64,000 nucleotides of DNA. Origin: Terriglobia bacterium. Its GTDB lineage: Bacteria; Acidobacteriota; Terriglobia; Bryobacterales; Bryobacteraceae. The translations under genes and the position numbers were made by a program. Positions 27,743-39,667 of this stretch are shown piece after piece. The notes beneath the pieces are model-generated. The model had not been told where the DNA came from, did no database searches, and saw nothing but the letters and a program-made list of their open reading frames with translations. The stretch spans positions 1 through 64,000 of the forward strand of contig JAIQFK010000011.1 in NCBI GenBank assembly GCA_020073305.1, in the 5' to 3' direction. Position 1 is the first letter of the stretch, and the number at the start of each line of letters is the position of its first letter.

Positions 27743-30700
27743 ATGAGCCCCTCACGGACGTTCATTCTCCGGCCGGTCGCCACCACGCTGCTGATGGTTG
27801 GCATTGTGCTCGCGGGCGTCGTCGCCTACAAGCAGTTGCCCGTCTCGGCGCTGCCGGAAGTCGATTATCCGACCATTCAAGTCGTCACCTTCTATCCGGG
27901 CGCCAGCCCGGACGTGATGGCCTCTTCGGTGACCGCACCCCTCGAGCGTCAATTCGGCCAGGTGCCGGGGTTGCAGCAGATGACCTCGACCAGCTCGGAT
28001 GGCAGCTCGGTCATCACGCTGCAGTTCAATCTCAGCCTGAACATCGACGTCGCTGAGCAGGAGGTGCAGCAGTCGATCAACGCTTCGGGGACTTATCTGC
28101 CCCCGGATCTTCCCACGCCGCCCATCTACAGCAAGACCAACCCCGCCGATGCCCCGATTCTCACCCTCGCGCTGACGTCGAAAGACCTTCCGCTCTCCAA
28201 GGTGGAGGACCTCGCGGACACCAGACTGGCGCCCAAGATCTCGCAATTACCTGGCGTGGGTCTGGTGAGCATCAGCGGGGGCCAGAAGCCGGCCGTGCGC
28301 ATCCAGGCGAACCCCACGGCGCTGGCCTCCAACGGTCTCAACATGGAAGACCTGCGCAGCACTCTGGTCGCCGCCAATGTCAACCAGGCGAAGGGCAGCT
28401 TCGACGGCCCCCACCAGGCGTACCAGATCGGCGCCAACGACCAGTTGCTCTCGAGCAGCGATTATGCTCCGCTCATCGTCGCTTACCGAAACGGCGCGCC
28501 GGTCAAGCTGAGTGACGTGGCCACGGTGGTGGACGACGCGGAGAATGTCCGGCAAGCCGCCTGGATGAACAACGTTCCGGCGGTCATCGTCAATATTCAG
28601 AGGCAGCCGGGAGCGAACATCATCACCGTCGCCGACCGCATAAAAATTCTGTTACCGCAACTCACGGCGAGCCTGCCTAAATCGGTTCAGGTCAGCATCC
28701 TCACGGACCGGACGAATACCATTCGGGCGTCGGTGAGCGATGTGCAATTCGAGTTGATGCTGACGGTGGCGCTGGTGGTGATGGTCATTTTTCTCTTCCT
28801 CCGCAATGTCTCCGCCACTATCATTCCGAGCGTCGCGGTGCCGCTCTCGCTCGTCGGAACCTTCGGCGTCATGTACATGCTCGGCTACAGCCTGAACAAC
28901 CTGACGCTCATGGCTTTGACTATCTCCACCGGATTCGTGGTTGACGACGCCATCGTAATGATCGAGAATATCGTCCGGTATATCGAGGAAGGCGAACACC
29001 CGCTGCGCGCGGCGCTCAAAGGTTCGGCGCAAATCGGCTTCACCATCGTCTCCCTTACCATTTCTTTGATCGCGGTTCTGATCCCGCTGCTTTTCATGGG
29101 CGACATCGTGGGCCGGCTCTTCCGCGAGTTTGCCGTCACGCTCAGTGTCACCATCCTGGTATCCGCCGTGGTTTCGCTGACGCTGACGCCCATGATGTGC
29201 TCCAAACTGCTGAAGCACCGACCGGAAGCGGAGCAGGGACGCGTTTTCCGGGCGTCAGAGCGCGCGTTCAATGCGGTGATCGCCTTCTATGGCAGGACCC
29301 TGCAATGGGTGTTGCGCTGGCAGACAGCCACGCTGCTGGTGGCGGCTGGGACTCTGGCCCTGACCATTGCTCTTTTTATCTACATTCCCAAGGGCTTTTT
29401 CCCGATTCAAGACACGGGCGTCATTCAGGGCGTCTCGGAATCCGCCCAGACCGTTTCCTTCCGGCAGATGGCTGAGGAGCAGCAGCAGCTTGCGGAGGTC
29501 ATCCTGAAAGATCCCGCCGTGGAAAGCCTCTCGTCGTTCATCGGAATCGACGGCACCAACACCACGCTCAACAGCGGGCGCATTCTCATCAACCTGAAAC
29601 CGCTCGACGACCGGAAAATCAGCGCCAGCGACGTGATTCGCCGCGTGCAGCCGCAACTGGCGCAGGTGGCGGGCATCACCCTGTTCATGCAGCCGGTACA
29701 GGACCTCACCGTAGAGGACCGCGTGAGCCGCACGCAGTTTCAGTACACACTCGAAGATGCCAGCGCGGACGAACTGAACACCTACGCCCCGCAAATGCTG
29801 GCACGGCTGCAGAAACTGCCGGAGCTGCGCGATGTCGCGAGCGATCAGCAGGTGCAGGGCCTGCGCGCCACACTGGTGTTTGATCGTGACACCGCTTCCC
29901 GCCTCGGGATCACGCCCTCCAGCATTGACCAGACTCTTTACGACGCTTATGGACAGCGCCAGGTGTCGACCATCTTCACGCAATTGAACCAGTACCATGT
30001 GGTGCTGGAGGTGAAGCCAGATTTTCAAAAGAACCCAACAGATCTGAACCATCTCTTCATTCGAACCGGCGCGGCCTCGGGCCTGGTGTCGGGCGGATCC
30101 TCGGCGTCCCAGATCTTTGGCCCGTCCAGCTCGCTAACCGCGGCGAACGCCAGCCTGGCTTCGAACGCGGCTGCGTCGGCTCTGGCGGCCTCATCTCCTG
30201 GTCCAATGGGTAGTGCATTCGCCGGGGGGCCCACATCGTCAGCGTCAGCGTTTCCGAATGCAGGCCAGATTCCGCTCAACGCCTTCACGCACGTGGAGAC
30301 GGCTGCGGTCCCCATCACCGTCAATCATCAAGGCCAGTTCCCGGTGGTCACGCTTTCTTTCAATCTGGCTCCGAACGCATCCCTGGGGGAGGCGGTACGG
30401 GCCGTCAACCAGGTGAAGACTGAGATCGGCCTGCCGCCCAGTATTCAGGCGGAGTTTCAGGGGACGGCCGAGGCCTTTCAGGCCTCGCTGGCGAACGAGC
30501 CGGTTCTGATTCTAGCGGCCCTGATTACCGTCTATATTGTGTTGGGCGTCTTGTACGAAAGCTACATTCATCCCATCACCATCCTGTCCACGCTGCCTTC
30601 GGCGGGCGTCGGCGCGCTGCTGGCTCTGATGATCTGCGGCAGCGATTTCAGCGTCATCGCGCTGATCGGCATCGTGCTCCTCATCGGCATCGTGAAGAAG

Positions 30701-31039
30701 AACGCCATCATGATGATCGACTTTGCCCTGGACGCCGAACGCAAGGAGGGAATGGAGCCCGAACATGCCATCTATCAGGCCTGCCTGCTGCGTTTCCGTC
30801 CCATCATGATGACGACCATGGCGGCGCTGCTGGGCGCGGTTCCGCTGGCATTCGGTAGCGGGACCGGTTCGGAGCTGCGCCGTCCTTTGGGCATCACCAT
30901 CATCGGCGGGCTGCTCATCAGCCAGTTGCTGACGCTGTACACTACGCCCGTCATTTACCTCTGGTTCGACCGGCTGGCCCGGCGCTTCGCGCCACAGCAC
31001 GAGATGCCGCCGGGTACCGAGCCGCTTCCGGCGGACTGA
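27743..31039 (+). CDS. mdtB: RND efflux permease (MdtB type) with Ser/Ala-rich insert
   Basis: A 1098-residue inner-membrane pump, longer than the roughly 1040 residues usual for MdtB. It starts with [41 protein letters not shown] and has the TM4 Asp pair [12 protein letters not shown], ending with [17 protein letters not shown]. About 70 extra residues (about 774-846) of low complexity, rich in Ser, Ala and Gly, interrupt the second periplasmic docking loop just before PLNAFTHVE; the partner MdtC is compact there. MdtB and MdtC normally form a mixed B2C trimer. It starts 10 bp after mdtA. Confidence 0.92.
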   Translation: MSPSRTFILRPVATTLLMVGIVLAGVVAYKQLPVSALPEVDYPTIQVVTFYPGASPDVMASSVTAPLERQFGQVPGLQQMTSTSSDGSSVITLQFNLSLNIDVAEQEVQQSINASGTYLPPDLPTPPIYSKTNPADAPILTLALTSKDLPLSKVEDLADTRLAPKISQLPGVGLVSISGGQKPAVRIQANPTALASNGLNMEDLRSTLVAANVNQAKGSFDGPHQAYQIGANDQLLSSSDYAPLIVAYRNGAPVKLSDVATVVDDAENVRQAAWMNNVPAVIVNIQRQPGANIITVADRIKILLPQLTASLPKSVQVSILTDRTNTIRASVSDVQFELMLTVALVVMVIFLFLRNVSATIIPSVAVPLSLVGTFGVMYMLGYSLNNLTLMALTISTGFVVDDAIVMIENIVRYIEEGEHPLRAALKGSAQIGFTIVSLTISLIAVLIPLLFMGDIVGRLFREFAVTLSVTILVSAVVSLTLTPMMCSKLLKHRPEAEQGRVFRASERAFNAVIAFYGRTLQWVLRWQTATLLVAAGTLALTIALFIYIPKGFFPIQDTGVIQGVSESAQTVSFRQMAEEQQQLAEVILKDPAVESLSSFIGIDGTNTTLNSGRILINLKPLDDRKISASDVIRRVQPQLAQVAGITLFMQPVQDLTVEDRVSRTQFQYTLEDASADELNTYAPQMLARLQKLPELRDVASDQQVQGLRATLVFDRDTASRLGITPSSIDQTLYDAYGQRQVSTIFTQLNQYHVVLEVKPDFQKNPTDLNHLFIRTGAASGLVSGGSSASQIFGPSSSLTAANASLASNAAASALAASSPGPMGSAFAGGPTSSASAFPNAGQIPLNAFTHVETAAVPITVNHQGQFPVVTLSFNLAPNASLGEAVRAVNQVKTEIGLPPSIQAEFQGTAEAFQASLANEPVLILAALITVYIVLGVLYESYIHPITILSTLPSAGVGALLALMICGSDFSVIALIGIVLLIGIVKKNAIMMIDFALDAERKEGMEPEHAIYQACLLRFRPIMMTTMAALLGAVPLAFGSGTGSELRRPLGITIIGGLLISQLLTLYTTPVIYLWFDRLARRFAPQHEMPPGTEPLPAD

Positions 31040-31043
31040 AGTC

Positions 31044-34000
31044 ATGAATATCTCAGAGCCATTCATCCGCCGGCCCGCCGCCACCACGCTGCTGACCATC
31101 GCCATCGCGCTGGCCGGCGCCGTGGCGTTCCGGCTGCTCCCCGTATCCCCGCTGCCGCAGGTGGACTTCCCAACCATCTCGGTGGGCGCCGGCTTGCCCG
31201 GGGCAAGCCCCGAGACCATGGCCTCGTCCGTGGCTACACCCCTCGAGCGCCAGTTCGGCCGCATCGCCGCCGTCACCGAGATGACCTCGTCCAGCAGCCT
31301 CGGATCCACCAGCATCACGCTGCAGTTCGATCTGAACCGCAATATCGATGCCGCGGCGCGCGACGTGCAGGCAGCGATCAACGCCGCCCGCGGCTATTTG
31401 CCGTCCAATCTCCCAAACAACCCCAGCTACCGCAAAGTAAACCCGGCCGATTCCCCGATTTTCATGCTCGCGCTCACTTCGGACACGCTCAGCAAGGGCC
31501 AGATGTATGATGCGGCGTCGTCCATCATGGCGCAGAAGCTGGCGCAAGTCGCCGGGGTGGGCCAGGTGGTCGTAGGAGGGAGTGCGCTTCCCGGTGTTCG
31601 CATCGAGTTGAATCCCACCGCTCTGAATAAGTACGGCATCGGCTTCGAGCAGGTCCGCGGTGTGCTGGCTGCGGCCAACGCCAACACGCCCAAGGGGCAT
31701 TTTTCAGACCCGCACAGCATGGCTGAGGTAGGCGCAAACGACCAGCTCTTCAAGGCCATCGACTACGAACCGTTGCTCGTCACCTATCGCAATGGAACGG
31801 CCGTGCGCATCTCCGATATCGGGCGCGCGACGGACTCGGCGGAAGACATCCGGAATTCAGGTTATGCCAATGGCAAACCATCCGTTTTGGTGATCATCTT
31901 CCGGCAGCCCGGCGCCAACATCATTGACACCGTAGATCGTGTCCGGGCCCTGCTGCCGCAGTTGAAAGCCTCCATACCGCAGTCGATCGATATGAGAGTC
32001 GCCATGGACCAGACCGTCACCATCCGGGCTTCGGTCCATGACGTCGAGAGATCGTTGAGCATCTCCGTGTTGCTGGTCATCCTGGTGGTTTTCTTTTTTC
32101 TCCGAAACCCGCGAACCACCTTCATCCCCAGCGTCGCCGTTCCCGTGTCCCTCATCACCACGTTCGGTGTGATGTATCTGTTGGGCTACAGCATCGACAA
32201 CCTGTCCTTGATGGCCCTGACCATTTCAACCGGATTTGTCGTCGATGACGCCATCGTCGTCATCGAGAACATCACCCGCTATCTCGAGCAGGGAATGCAT
32301 CCGTTCCAGGCAGCGCTGCGGGGGGCGCAAGAGGTCGGTTTTACCGTCATCACCATCAGTGTTTCATTGATCGCGGTTTTCATTCCGCTGTTGATGATGG
32401 GCGGTGTCGTGGGCCGGCTGTTTCGCGAGTTCGCGGTGACGCTTTCGGTTGCTATTGTCGTGTCCATGGTGGTTTCTCTCACCACGACTCCCATGATGTG
32501 CGCCTACCTGCTCAAGGAACAGAAGACCCACGGATGGATGTACCGGATGAGCGACCGCCTGTTTACCTGGAACGCCAATGCGTACGGGCGAACGCTGTCG
32601 ATCGTGCTGCGACATCCGGCGGTCACGCTGGCCGTCTTGCTGGGCACCATCGGGCTGAATGTTTACCTGTTCATTCGCGTGCCAAAAGGCTTCTTTCCGC
32701 AACAGGATAACGGACGCATTATGGGGGCCATCCTGGCCGACCAGGATACTTCGTTTCAAGCCATGGACAAGCTAATGCTGCGGATGAACAAGATGGTCGC
32801 CGCCGATCCTGCCGTGGACACAGTCCAGGGCTTTACAGGCGGCGGATGGGCCGGGACATCCAACACCGCGCGCATGTTCATCTCTCTGAAACCGCTCGCC
32901 GAGCGCAAAGTCACTGCCGACCTGATCATTGCGCGGCTGCGTCCCAAGCTGGCGCGCGTGCCGGGCGCCACGCTCTACTTGCAGGCGTCGCAGGATGTTC
33001 GCGTCGGCGGACGGATGAGCAACGCGCTCTACCAGTTCACCATGCGGGGCGACAATCTCCAGGATCTCACCGACTTTGCACCCATTATGCTTCAGGAATT
33101 GAGAAAAATCCCTATCATTGCCGACGTGAGCAGCGATCAGCAGAATCGCGGGCTGCAATCCATGATTCAATATGACCGCGCCACAGCCGCGAGGTTCGGT
33201 ATCTCGCCCCAGTTGATTGACAACACCCTCTACGACGCATTCGGACAGCGCCAGGTGTCCACCATGTACAAGGCGATCAATCAATATCACGTGGTGATGG
33301 AGGCGGCGCCCGAATACTGGCAGGATCCGCAATCGCTGAAACTGATCTATGTGCGTTCGCCCAGCGGACAACAGGTCCCCTTGAGCGCGTTCAGCAAATT
33401 CGCCCCGACAACCGCTCCCCTGGCGGTGACGCATCAGGGTCTCTTTCCCGCGGTGACCATCTCTTTCAACCTCCAGCCGGGCATCGCTCTGGGAGACGCC
33501 GTCGAAGCCATCAGCGCCACCGCAGCCAGGGTCGGGCTTCCGCCGACGATCCACACTGGCTACGCCGGTACCGCCCAGGCCTATCAGGATTCGCTTGGCA
33601 GCGAGCCCCTGCTGATCGCCACCGCTCTTGCGGCAGTCTACATCGTGCTGGGAATGCTCTACGAGAGCTATATCCATCCCATCACCATCCTCTCCACTCT
33701 GCCGTCGGCCGGAGTTGGGGCGTTGCTGGCGCTGATGCTCACGCGCACCGATCTCAGCGTCATTGCGATCATCGGCATCATTCTGCTGATCGGGATTGTG
33801 AAGAAGAACGCCATCATGATGATCGACTTCGCCATTGCCGCCGAGCGCAACGAGGGCAAGAATTCCCGCGACTCCATTTTCGAGGCGTGCATGCTGCGCT
33901 TCCGGCCCATCCTCATGACCACGATGGCCGCCATGCTGGGCGCCCTGCCGCTGGCGCTGGGAACCGGCACTGGATCCGAGTTGCGCCGTCCGCTGGGGAC

Positions 34001-34151
34001 CACCATCATCGGTGGGCTGCTGGTGAGCCAGATGTTGACGCTCTACACCACGCCGGTCGTCTATCTGTATTTCGATCGGATCCAGCGCTGGTGGCATCGA
34101 GTTCGCAACCGGCCCCAAAGCGAAGACGATCCGCTCATCTCAGAAGCATGA
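31044..34151 (+). CDS. mdtC: RND efflux permease (MdtC type)
   Basis: A 1035-residue partner pump, of usual length. It begins ISEPFIRRPAATTLLTIAIALAG and contains LPVSPLPQVDFPTISV, the TM4 Asp pair [12 protein letters not shown], and the C-terminal block [19 protein letters not shown]. It starts 5 bases after mdtB, and its stop overlaps the next ATG (ATGA). In MdtBC systems one subunit conducts protons and the other moves substrate; both here keep the proton-relay Asp pair. Bile-salt- or novobiocin-like substrates are known for E. coli MdtABC; none can be claimed here. Confidence 0.92.
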   Translation: MNISEPFIRRPAATTLLTIAIALAGAVAFRLLPVSPLPQVDFPTISVGAGLPGASPETMASSVATPLERQFGRIAAVTEMTSSSSLGSTSITLQFDLNRNIDAAARDVQAAINAARGYLPSNLPNNPSYRKVNPADSPIFMLALTSDTLSKGQMYDAASSIMAQKLAQVAGVGQVVVGGSALPGVRIELNPTALNKYGIGFEQVRGVLAAANANTPKGHFSDPHSMAEVGANDQLFKAIDYEPLLVTYRNGTAVRISDIGRATDSAEDIRNSGYANGKPSVLVIIFRQPGANIIDTVDRVRALLPQLKASIPQSIDMRVAMDQTVTIRASVHDVERSLSISVLLVILVVFFFLRNPRTTFIPSVAVPVSLITTFGVMYLLGYSIDNLSLMALTISTGFVVDDAIVVIENITRYLEQGMHPFQAALRGAQEVGFTVITISVSLIAVFIPLLMMGGVVGRLFREFAVTLSVAIVVSMVVSLTTTPMMCAYLLKEQKTHGWMYRMSDRLFTWNANAYGRTLSIVLRHPAVTLAVLLGTIGLNVYLFIRVPKGFFPQQDNGRIMGAILADQDTSFQAMDKLMLRMNKMVAADPAVDTVQGFTGGGWAGTSNTARMFISLKPLAERKVTADLIIARLRPKLARVPGATLYLQASQDVRVGGRMSNALYQFTMRGDNLQDLTDFAPIMLQELRKIPIIADVSSDQQNRGLQSMIQYDRATAARFGISPQLIDNTLYDAFGQRQVSTMYKAINQYHVVMEAAPEYWQDPQSLKLIYVRSPSGQQVPLSAFSKFAPTTAPLAVTHQGLFPAVTISFNLQPGIALGDAVEAISATAARVGLPPTIHTGYAGTAQAYQDSLGSEPLLIATALAAVYIVLGMLYESYIHPITILSTLPSAGVGALLALMLTRTDLSVIAIIGIILLIGIVKKNAIMMIDFAIAAERNEGKNSRDSIFEACMLRFRPILMTTMAAMLGALPLALGTGTGSELRRPLGTTIIGGLLVSQMLTLYTTPVVYLYFDRIQRWWHRVRNRPQSEDDPLISEA

Positions 34152-35659
34152 AAAACTCATTGCCAATCCGTCGTGGGGCAAACTCCCCGGTCCGCGGCCC
34201 GCTTTCGACGCTCACGCTTACCTTCTTGATTCCTGCCATGCTTCTGTCGACCGCTTGCATGGTCGGCCCGAGATATCAGCGGCCCGCCGCTCCGGCTTCC
34301 CCTGCCTTCAAAGAGCCGCTTCCCCAGGGCTGGAAAGAAGCCCAGCCCAACGACGGAGCCATTCGCGGGAAGTGGTGGGAGATCTACAACGATCCTGCCC
34401 TGAATGCGCTCGAGGAGCAGGTGAATCTCTCCAACCAGAACGTCCTGGCCGCCGAAGCGCAATTTCGCGAAGCCCGGGATGCCGTACGCATCGCGCGTTC
34501 CGGCCTGTTTCCAACGGTCAGCGGGAACGCGGGCATTGTGAACTCGAAAACCTCCGGGACTCTGGTGAACAACCGTGTGGCTGCTTTCGTTCCCGGAGTC
34601 CGCACCGACTACAATTTGCCTTTGAGCTTGTCCTACCAGGCCGATATCTGGGGAAGCATCCGTCGGACGGTGAGGCAGAGTGCGGAGAACGCGCAGGTGA
34701 GCGCGGCGCAACTGGAAAACGCCCGGCTGACCTTCCAGGCGGAGCTGGCCCTCGACTACTTCCAGTTGCATGGCGCCGATAGCGCGCAAGACCTGCTGGA
34801 ACGAACCGTCAAGTCCTATCAGGAGTATCTCGATCTGACGCAAAACCGCGTGAAATCCGGCGTCGCATCTGGTTCGGACGTGGCTCAGGCGCAGGCGCAA
34901 TTGGAGACCGCGAGGGCTCAGTTGATCGACCTTGGAGTGGCGCGCGCCCAATTTGAGCACGCCATCGCCATCCTGATGGGAAAACCGCCCTCCGAACTCA
35001 CGATTCCGCGCGCCTCGCTCAAATCAGAACCCCCGCTGACCCCTCCGGGCGTTCCGTCCGCTCTGCTGGAACGGCGTCCTGACATCGCGACCGCGGAGCG
35101 CCAGATGGCTGCGGTGAACGAACAGATCGGACTTGCCCGAGCCGCGTATTTTCCAACGTTGGTGCTTAACGCATCCGCGGGGCTCGAAAGCTCCAGCTTC
35201 GTCAACTGGTTCACCTGGCCCAGCCGCTTCTGGTCGGTGGGCCCTCAGATGGCGGAAACTTTGTTTGATGCAGGGAAGCGCCGCGCCCAGTCAGCCGAGG
35301 CGCAGGCCGCGTTCGACGTTACCGTAGCCAACTACCGGCAGACGGTGCTGACCGGTTTCCAGCAAGTGGAGGACAGCCTGTCGGCCTTGCGAGTTCTCGC
35401 CGAGGAAGCGCATGCCGAGGACGCCGCGGTCCAGGCCGCCGAGGAGGCCTTAAAGATCTCGACGTATCAGTACAAAGCCGGTACCGTTAGCTACCTGCAG
35501 GTGATCACGTCACAGGCCATCGCACTCCAGGACGAAAGAACCGCCGTGGACCTTCTCACCCGCCGCATGGTGGCCAGCGTGGCTTTGATCCAGGCCCTGG
35601 GCGGGGGCTGGGATGCTTCGAAGCTGCCCTCAGTGGACGACATCATCCACGGCAAGTAG
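34148..35659 (+). CDS. Outer-membrane efflux lipoprotein of the MdtABC pump
   Basis: A 503-residue NodT/OprM-family channel. The ATG at 34148 overlaps the mdtC stop by 4 bases. The N-terminal signal ends in lipobox LSTAC, followed by MVGPRYQRPAAP and KWWEIYNDPALNALEEQV, with the two TolC repeats around LLERRPDIATAERQMAAVNEQIGLARAAYFP. It completes the tripartite system. An intrinsic terminator begins at the base after its stop codon. Confidence 0.93.
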   Translation: MKNSLPIRRGANSPVRGPLSTLTLTFLIPAMLLSTACMVGPRYQRPAAPASPAFKEPLPQGWKEAQPNDGAIRGKWWEIYNDPALNALEEQVNLSNQNVLAAEAQFREARDAVRIARSGLFPTVSGNAGIVNSKTSGTLVNNRVAAFVPGVRTDYNLPLSLSYQADIWGSIRRTVRQSAENAQVSAAQLENARLTFQAELALDYFQLHGADSAQDLLERTVKSYQEYLDLTQNRVKSGVASGSDVAQAQAQLETARAQLIDLGVARAQFEHAIAILMGKPPSELTIPRASLKSEPPLTPPGVPSALLERRPDIATAERQMAAVNEQIGLARAAYFPTLVLNASAGLESSSFVNWFTWPSRFWSVGPQMAETLFDAGKRRAQSAEAQAAFDVTVANYRQTVLTGFQQVEDSLSALRVLAEEAHAEDAAVQAAEEALKISTYQYKAGTVSYLQVITSQAIALQDERTAVDLLTRRMVASVALIQALGGGWDASKLPSVDDIIHGK

Positions 35660-35687
35660 TGGCCGGTCATGCCCGGCCAGATTTTTT
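35660..35687 (+). terminator. Intrinsic terminator of the mdtABC operon
   Basis: Stem TGGCCGG/CCGGCCA (7 bp, perfect, GC-rich) with a 6-base loop at 35660-35679, then GATTTTTT. It starts directly after the outer-membrane factor stop. Confidence 0.88.
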
Positions 35688-35712
35688 CGCACCCTCCCCT
35701 GCGCGTGGCCGG

Positions 35713-36636
35713 CTACCGCGTAAACCTCCCCAGCAAGCCGGACGCGAACGAAAGCAGGCAGATACCCGCCGCGAACGCCGTCGCCTCTGAGACATCTTTA
35801 GTCGGATCCATCTCCACCAGATCCATCACCCGCACTTTCGGATGCGCGCCGCACAGTCTGGCTGCGCTACGCACCTCCGCTGGAGTGAGCCCTCCGGGAC
35901 GCGAGCCCGGTGTCGCGGGTGCAAATGCCCGGTCCAGCACATCCAGGTCGAGATCGACATAAATCGCGTCCACCTGCTGGTCCAGAGAATCGAGAGCTGC
36001 TTCCACCGCTCTCTCAATCCCCAAGACCCGCACCTCCGCTGCCGGGATCACTCTGATCCCGGCCTCGCGGGCCACCTGGAAATACGCGCGCGAGTTGGCG
36101 AAGGGCTGGATGCCCACCTGCACGATCTGCTCCCCGGGCAGGCCATCCGCCAGCAGCGCGCGGACTGGATTCCCATTGGTGAGTTCCGGCTTCAAGTCCC
36201 GAAGGTCGAGGTGCGCATCGAGCGTCAGCAATCCCACGCGTTCGAGTCCCGCCGATATTCCATGGCAACCCGGCCGTGTGATGCTGTTGTCCCCGCCCAG
36301 CAACACCAGCGCATCCGCCCCGGAAAGCGCGTTCCGCACGGCGCTGGCGATGGGTTCGAGCGCGTCAGCGGGCCGCGTGTCCGCCAGAGCCAGATCGCCG
36401 AGATCGGCGGCGGCAACCTGGCCGAGGTCGCGATCGAACTCGAGGTCATAGGTGCTCAGCCGCCGGAGTACCGACCGCACCGCGGCCGGCGCCAGGTCGG
36501 CTTGTCCCGGGCTGATGGAGCCGAGATGAAGAGGCGCACCCAGAACGGCCAGGCGGCACGCCGGTTGGGAAGCGTGCTCTCCACCCAGCCACGCGCTGGC
36601 TCTCGGCCAGTTGGGATCATCGGGCATCTGCCGCAT
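35713..36636 (-). CDS. hutG: Arginase-family ureohydrolase, probable formimidoylglutamase
   Basis: A 307-residue arginase/agmatinase-fold protein, last in the histidine-degradation operon, where HutG converts formimidoyl-glutamate to glutamate. Two Mn motifs are intact: LDAHLDLRD and [22 protein letters not shown]. The first, normally GGDHS, reads GGDNSIT, so one metal-ligand His is Asn. Members of the family with this change exist to my knowledge, but activity with one metal ligand altered should not be assumed. It overlaps hutI by 20 bases. Agmatinase is the alternative, made less likely by the neighbours. Confidence 0.75.
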   Translation of the reverse strand: MRQMPDDPNWPRASAWLGGEHASQPACRLAVLGAPLHLGSISPGQADLAPAAVRSVLRRLSTYDLEFDRDLGQVAAADLGDLALADTRPADALEPIASAVRNALSGADALVLLGGDNSITRPGCHGISAGLERVGLLTLDAHLDLRDLKPELTNGNPVRALLADGLPGEQIVQVGIQPFANSRAYFQVAREAGIRVIPAAEVRVLGIERAVEAALDSLDQQVDAIYVDLDLDVLDRAFAPATPGSRPGGLTPAEVRSAARLCGAHPKVRVMDLVEMDPTKDVSEATAFAAGICLLSFASGLLGRFTR

Positions 36637-37921
36637 TCTCCTTCGCTGTACCGCCCGAAACCTGGCCCTGCCGGTAAATCACCGCGCCGCGCTTAATCGT
36701 CATTGCGACCAGGTTGACGCCGAAATGGTAGGGGATCTCGCGATAATCCGTGGCGTTCACCAGGATCACATCGGCCAGCTTTCCCGGCTCGAGCGAGCCC
36801 ACTCGCTCCGCGCGCCGCACAGCGTGTGCGCCGTTGATGGTGGCTGCCGAGATCGCCTCTGCCGGCGACATGCGCATGAACGTGCACGCCAGCGACAGCA
36901 CCATGGGCATGCTGCAAGTCGGGCTCGTCCCGGGGTTGAAGTCCGTAGCCAGCGCCACCGCGGCGCCATTCGCGATCAGTGTGCGGGCCGGAGCATAACG
37001 ATCCAGGCCCAAATGAAAAACCGAACCCGGCAGTAACGTCGCCATCGTAGAAGAGCGCCCGAGGATCGCTGCATCGTCGGTGTCGGCTTGTTCCAGATGG
37101 TCCGCGCTGGTGGCCTCCAGTTCGACAGCGAGCCGGGCCGCTCCGGTATGTGAAAATTGCTCGGCGTGAATCTTCAGATCAAAGCCCCGTGCCCGCGCCG
37201 CCGAGAGGTAGCGCCTGGCCTGCTCGATGGTAAATGCGCCGCGATCGCAGTAGGCATCGGCGAACCGCGCGAGCTTCTGCCGCTTGATGCGTGGCATCAT
37301 CTTCTGGCTCATCCAATCGATATAAGCGTCCGGGTCCTTCTGATGTTCGGGAGGAATGACGTGCGCGCCCAGGTACGTGGAGACGATGTCGAGGGGTCGG
37401 CCGTCAATCGCCGCCAGCACCACCAGGGTCTTCATCTCGCCCTTCTCGTCGAGACCGTAACCCGATTTCGCTTCGACGGTGGTGGTGCCGTGCTGCGCGC
37501 ATTGGTGAACGGCGCGCCGCGCCTGAGCTTCCAGGTCTTCCGGCGCCGCGCTGCGCACCGCGTTGACGCTGGAGAGAATGCCGGCGCCCGCCTCGGCGAT
37601 CTGGTGGTAGTCCGCGCCGCGGATGCGCATTTCGTAGTCGAGCAGCCTGGGCCGGCTGAATATCAGGTGCGTGTGGCTGTCTACAAAGCCCGGCATCACC
37701 ACGCGGCCGTCGGCGTCCACCTCTGTGACGTTGTCCGCGTCGCGGGCCAGCCGCTCGACTTCATCCGCAGGGCCCGCTGCTTCAATCAGCCCGTCGCGCA
37801 TTAAGACGGCGCCATTCTGAATGAGGCCAAGGTCGCTAAGAGCCGCGCCGCGCCGCGCGCCGTCGTCGCCGCGCAAGGTCAGCAACTGGCCGGCGTGCCG
37901 GATCCACAAAGATTCGCTCAT
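36617..37921 (-). CDS. hutI: Imidazolonepropionase
   Basis: A 434-residue metal-dependent amidohydrolase of histidine degradation (imidazolonepropionate to formimidoyl-glutamate). It has the HxH metal site in DSHTHLIF, the substrate region [39 protein letters not shown], the [14 protein letters not shown] segment, and the late Asp in [11 protein letters not shown]. Its start overlaps the hutU stop (ATGA at 37918-37921) and its 3' end overlaps hutG, so the three genes are translationally coupled. Confidence 0.95.
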   Translation of the reverse strand: MSESLWIRHAGQLLTLRGDDGARRGAALSDLGLIQNGAVLMRDGLIEAAGPADEVERLARDADNVTEVDADGRVVMPGFVDSHTHLIFSRPRLLDYEMRIRGADYHQIAEAGAGILSSVNAVRSAAPEDLEAQARRAVHQCAQHGTTTVEAKSGYGLDEKGEMKTLVVLAAIDGRPLDIVSTYLGAHVIPPEHQKDPDAYIDWMSQKMMPRIKRQKLARFADAYCDRGAFTIEQARRYLSAARARGFDLKIHAEQFSHTGAARLAVELEATSADHLEQADTDDAAILGRSSTMATLLPGSVFHLGLDRYAPARTLIANGAAVALATDFNPGTSPTCSMPMVLSLACTFMRMSPAEAISAATINGAHAVRRAERVGSLEPGKLADVILVNATDYREIPYHFGVNLVAMTIKRGAVIYRQGQVSGGTAKENAADAR

Positions 37922-39600
37922 GTGCGGGGAGATTCTTGGATCGGTACCCGTAGCCCGGCGCTCTCGGCAAATCGAGTAGCCGGCTCATAGCCCGCGTCCG
38001 CATGGCGCAGCACGCCGATTCCCGGGTCGCAGGTGAGCACCCGTTCCAGGCAGCGCGCGCCGCTCGCTGTGCCGTCCGCCACCGTCACCTGTCCGGCGTG
38101 CAGTGAGTAGCCGATGCCTACGCCGCCGCCGTTATGCACGGAAACCCAGCTCGCGCCCGCGGCCGTATTCAACAGCGCGTTGAGGATCGGCCAATCGGCA
38201 ATTGCGTCGCTGCCATCCGGCATACCTTCGGTTTCCCGGTAAGGCGACGCCACCGAGCCGCAATCCAGATGATCGCGCCCGATGACGATGGGAGCTTTCA
38301 GCCGGCCATCCGCCACCATGCGATTCATTTCGAGCGCGAAGCGCGCCCGCTCTCCATAGCCCAGCCAGCAGATGCGGGCGGGCAGGCCCTGGAAGCGCAC
38401 GTGTTCGCGAGCCAGCGCAATCCAGCGCGTCAGACTTGGATTGTCCGAAAACAACCGGCACACCAGTTCGTCGGTAGCGGCGATGTCTGCCGGATCGCCC
38501 GAAAGCGCCACCCAGCGAAACGGCCCCCGGCCTTCGGCGAACAGCGGCCGGATATACTCGGGCACAAAACCCGGAATCCGGAAGGCGTCGCTCACGCCGC
38601 GATCCGCAGCCATGCGCCGGATATTGTTTCCGTAGTCAAACGCTATCGCCCCGCGCCTCTGCAATTCCAGCATGGCGCGTACATGCGTGGCCATCGAGTC
38701 GAGCGCCCGGTCGATATACTGCTTCGGATCTGCCGCACGAAGCCTCGCGGCCTCTTCCACTGAATAACCAGCCGGAATGTAACCATTCAGCGGATCGTGC
38801 GCGCTGGTCTGATCGGTCACAAGATCGGGAATGATCTCGCGGCGCACCAGCTCGGGGAGAACCTCGGCGCAGTTGCCTACCAGGCCCACTGAAATGGCCT
38901 GCTTCCGGGCCATGGCTTCGCGCAGGATGCCCAGGGCTTCATCCAGGTCGCCGGTCATCCGGTCGCAGTAGCCGTTTTCGATGCGACGCTCGATCCGCTT
39001 CGCGTCCACTTCCACGCACAGAAATGCCGCGCCGTTCATGGTCGCGGCCAGCGGCTGCGCACCACCCATGCCGCCCATTCCGCCGGTCACCACCAGCCTT
39101 CCCGCCAGCGATCCCGCGAAATGCTTCCGCCCCGCCGACGCGAAAGTTTCATAGGTGCCTTGCAGGATGCCTTGCGAGCCAATGTAAATCCAGCTTCCCG
39201 CCGTCATCTGCCCATACATGATGAGCCCGAGCTGTTCCAGCCTGCGGAACTCGTCCCAGTTCGACCAGTGCCCCACCAGGTTCGAGTTGGCGATCAGCAC
39301 ACGTGGCGCTTCCTCGTGCGTGCGAAACACACCCACCGGTTTGCCCGATTGCACCAGCAACGTCTCATCGTTGCCCAGAGCTTCGAGTTCGCGCACGATA
39401 GCGTGATACGCCGCCCAGTCGCGCGCGGCTTTCCCCGAGCCTCCGTAAACCACCAGGTCCTGCGGCCGCTCCGCAACTTCCGGATCCAGATTGTTCATGA
39501 GCATGCGCAGCGCAGCTTCCTGCTTCCAGCCCTTCGAGCGGAGCGTGGAACCGCGCGGCGCGCGAATTTCGGAGGGTGCGACAAGTTCCGTGGTCGGCAT
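37918..39600 (-). CDS. hutU: Urocanate hydratase
   Basis: A 560-residue NAD-dependent enzyme converting urocanate to imidazolonepropionate. Recognisable blocks are [50 protein letters not shown] (NAD site) and [18 protein letters not shown]. The usual family length is about 555. ATG 39600 has GGAG 7 bases upstream; ATG 39618 six codons earlier has a poorer site. It is first gene of hutUIG. A histidase gene (hutH) is not in the window, so entry from histidine must be encoded elsewhere. Confidence 0.94.
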   Translation of the reverse strand: MPTTELVAPSEIRAPRGSTLRSKGWKQEAALRMLMNNLDPEVAERPQDLVVYGGSGKAARDWAAYHAIVRELEALGNDETLLVQSGKPVGVFRTHEEAPRVLIANSNLVGHWSNWDEFRRLEQLGLIMYGQMTAGSWIYIGSQGILQGTYETFASAGRKHFAGSLAGRLVVTGGMGGMGGAQPLAATMNGAAFLCVEVDAKRIERRIENGYCDRMTGDLDEALGILREAMARKQAISVGLVGNCAEVLPELVRREIIPDLVTDQTSAHDPLNGYIPAGYSVEEAARLRAADPKQYIDRALDSMATHVRAMLELQRRGAIAFDYGNNIRRMAADRGVSDAFRIPGFVPEYIRPLFAEGRGPFRWVALSGDPADIAATDELVCRLFSDNPSLTRWIALAREHVRFQGLPARICWLGYGERARFALEMNRMVADGRLKAPIVIGRDHLDCGSVASPYRETEGMPDGSDAIADWPILNALLNTAAGASWVSVHNGGGVGIGYSLHAGQVTVADGTASGARCLERVLTCDPGIGVLRHADAGYEPATRFAESAGLRVPIQESPRT

Positions 39601-39667
39601 TAGAGACTCCAGCTTCATCATATCCCGCTGGAGTAGACTTGATCTCATTGCTGAGGATACTGATCAG

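Noticed and set aside
32772-34118. 448-codon minus-strand open frame
   Set aside because: Lies wholly antisense to mdtC, which has full RND motifs.
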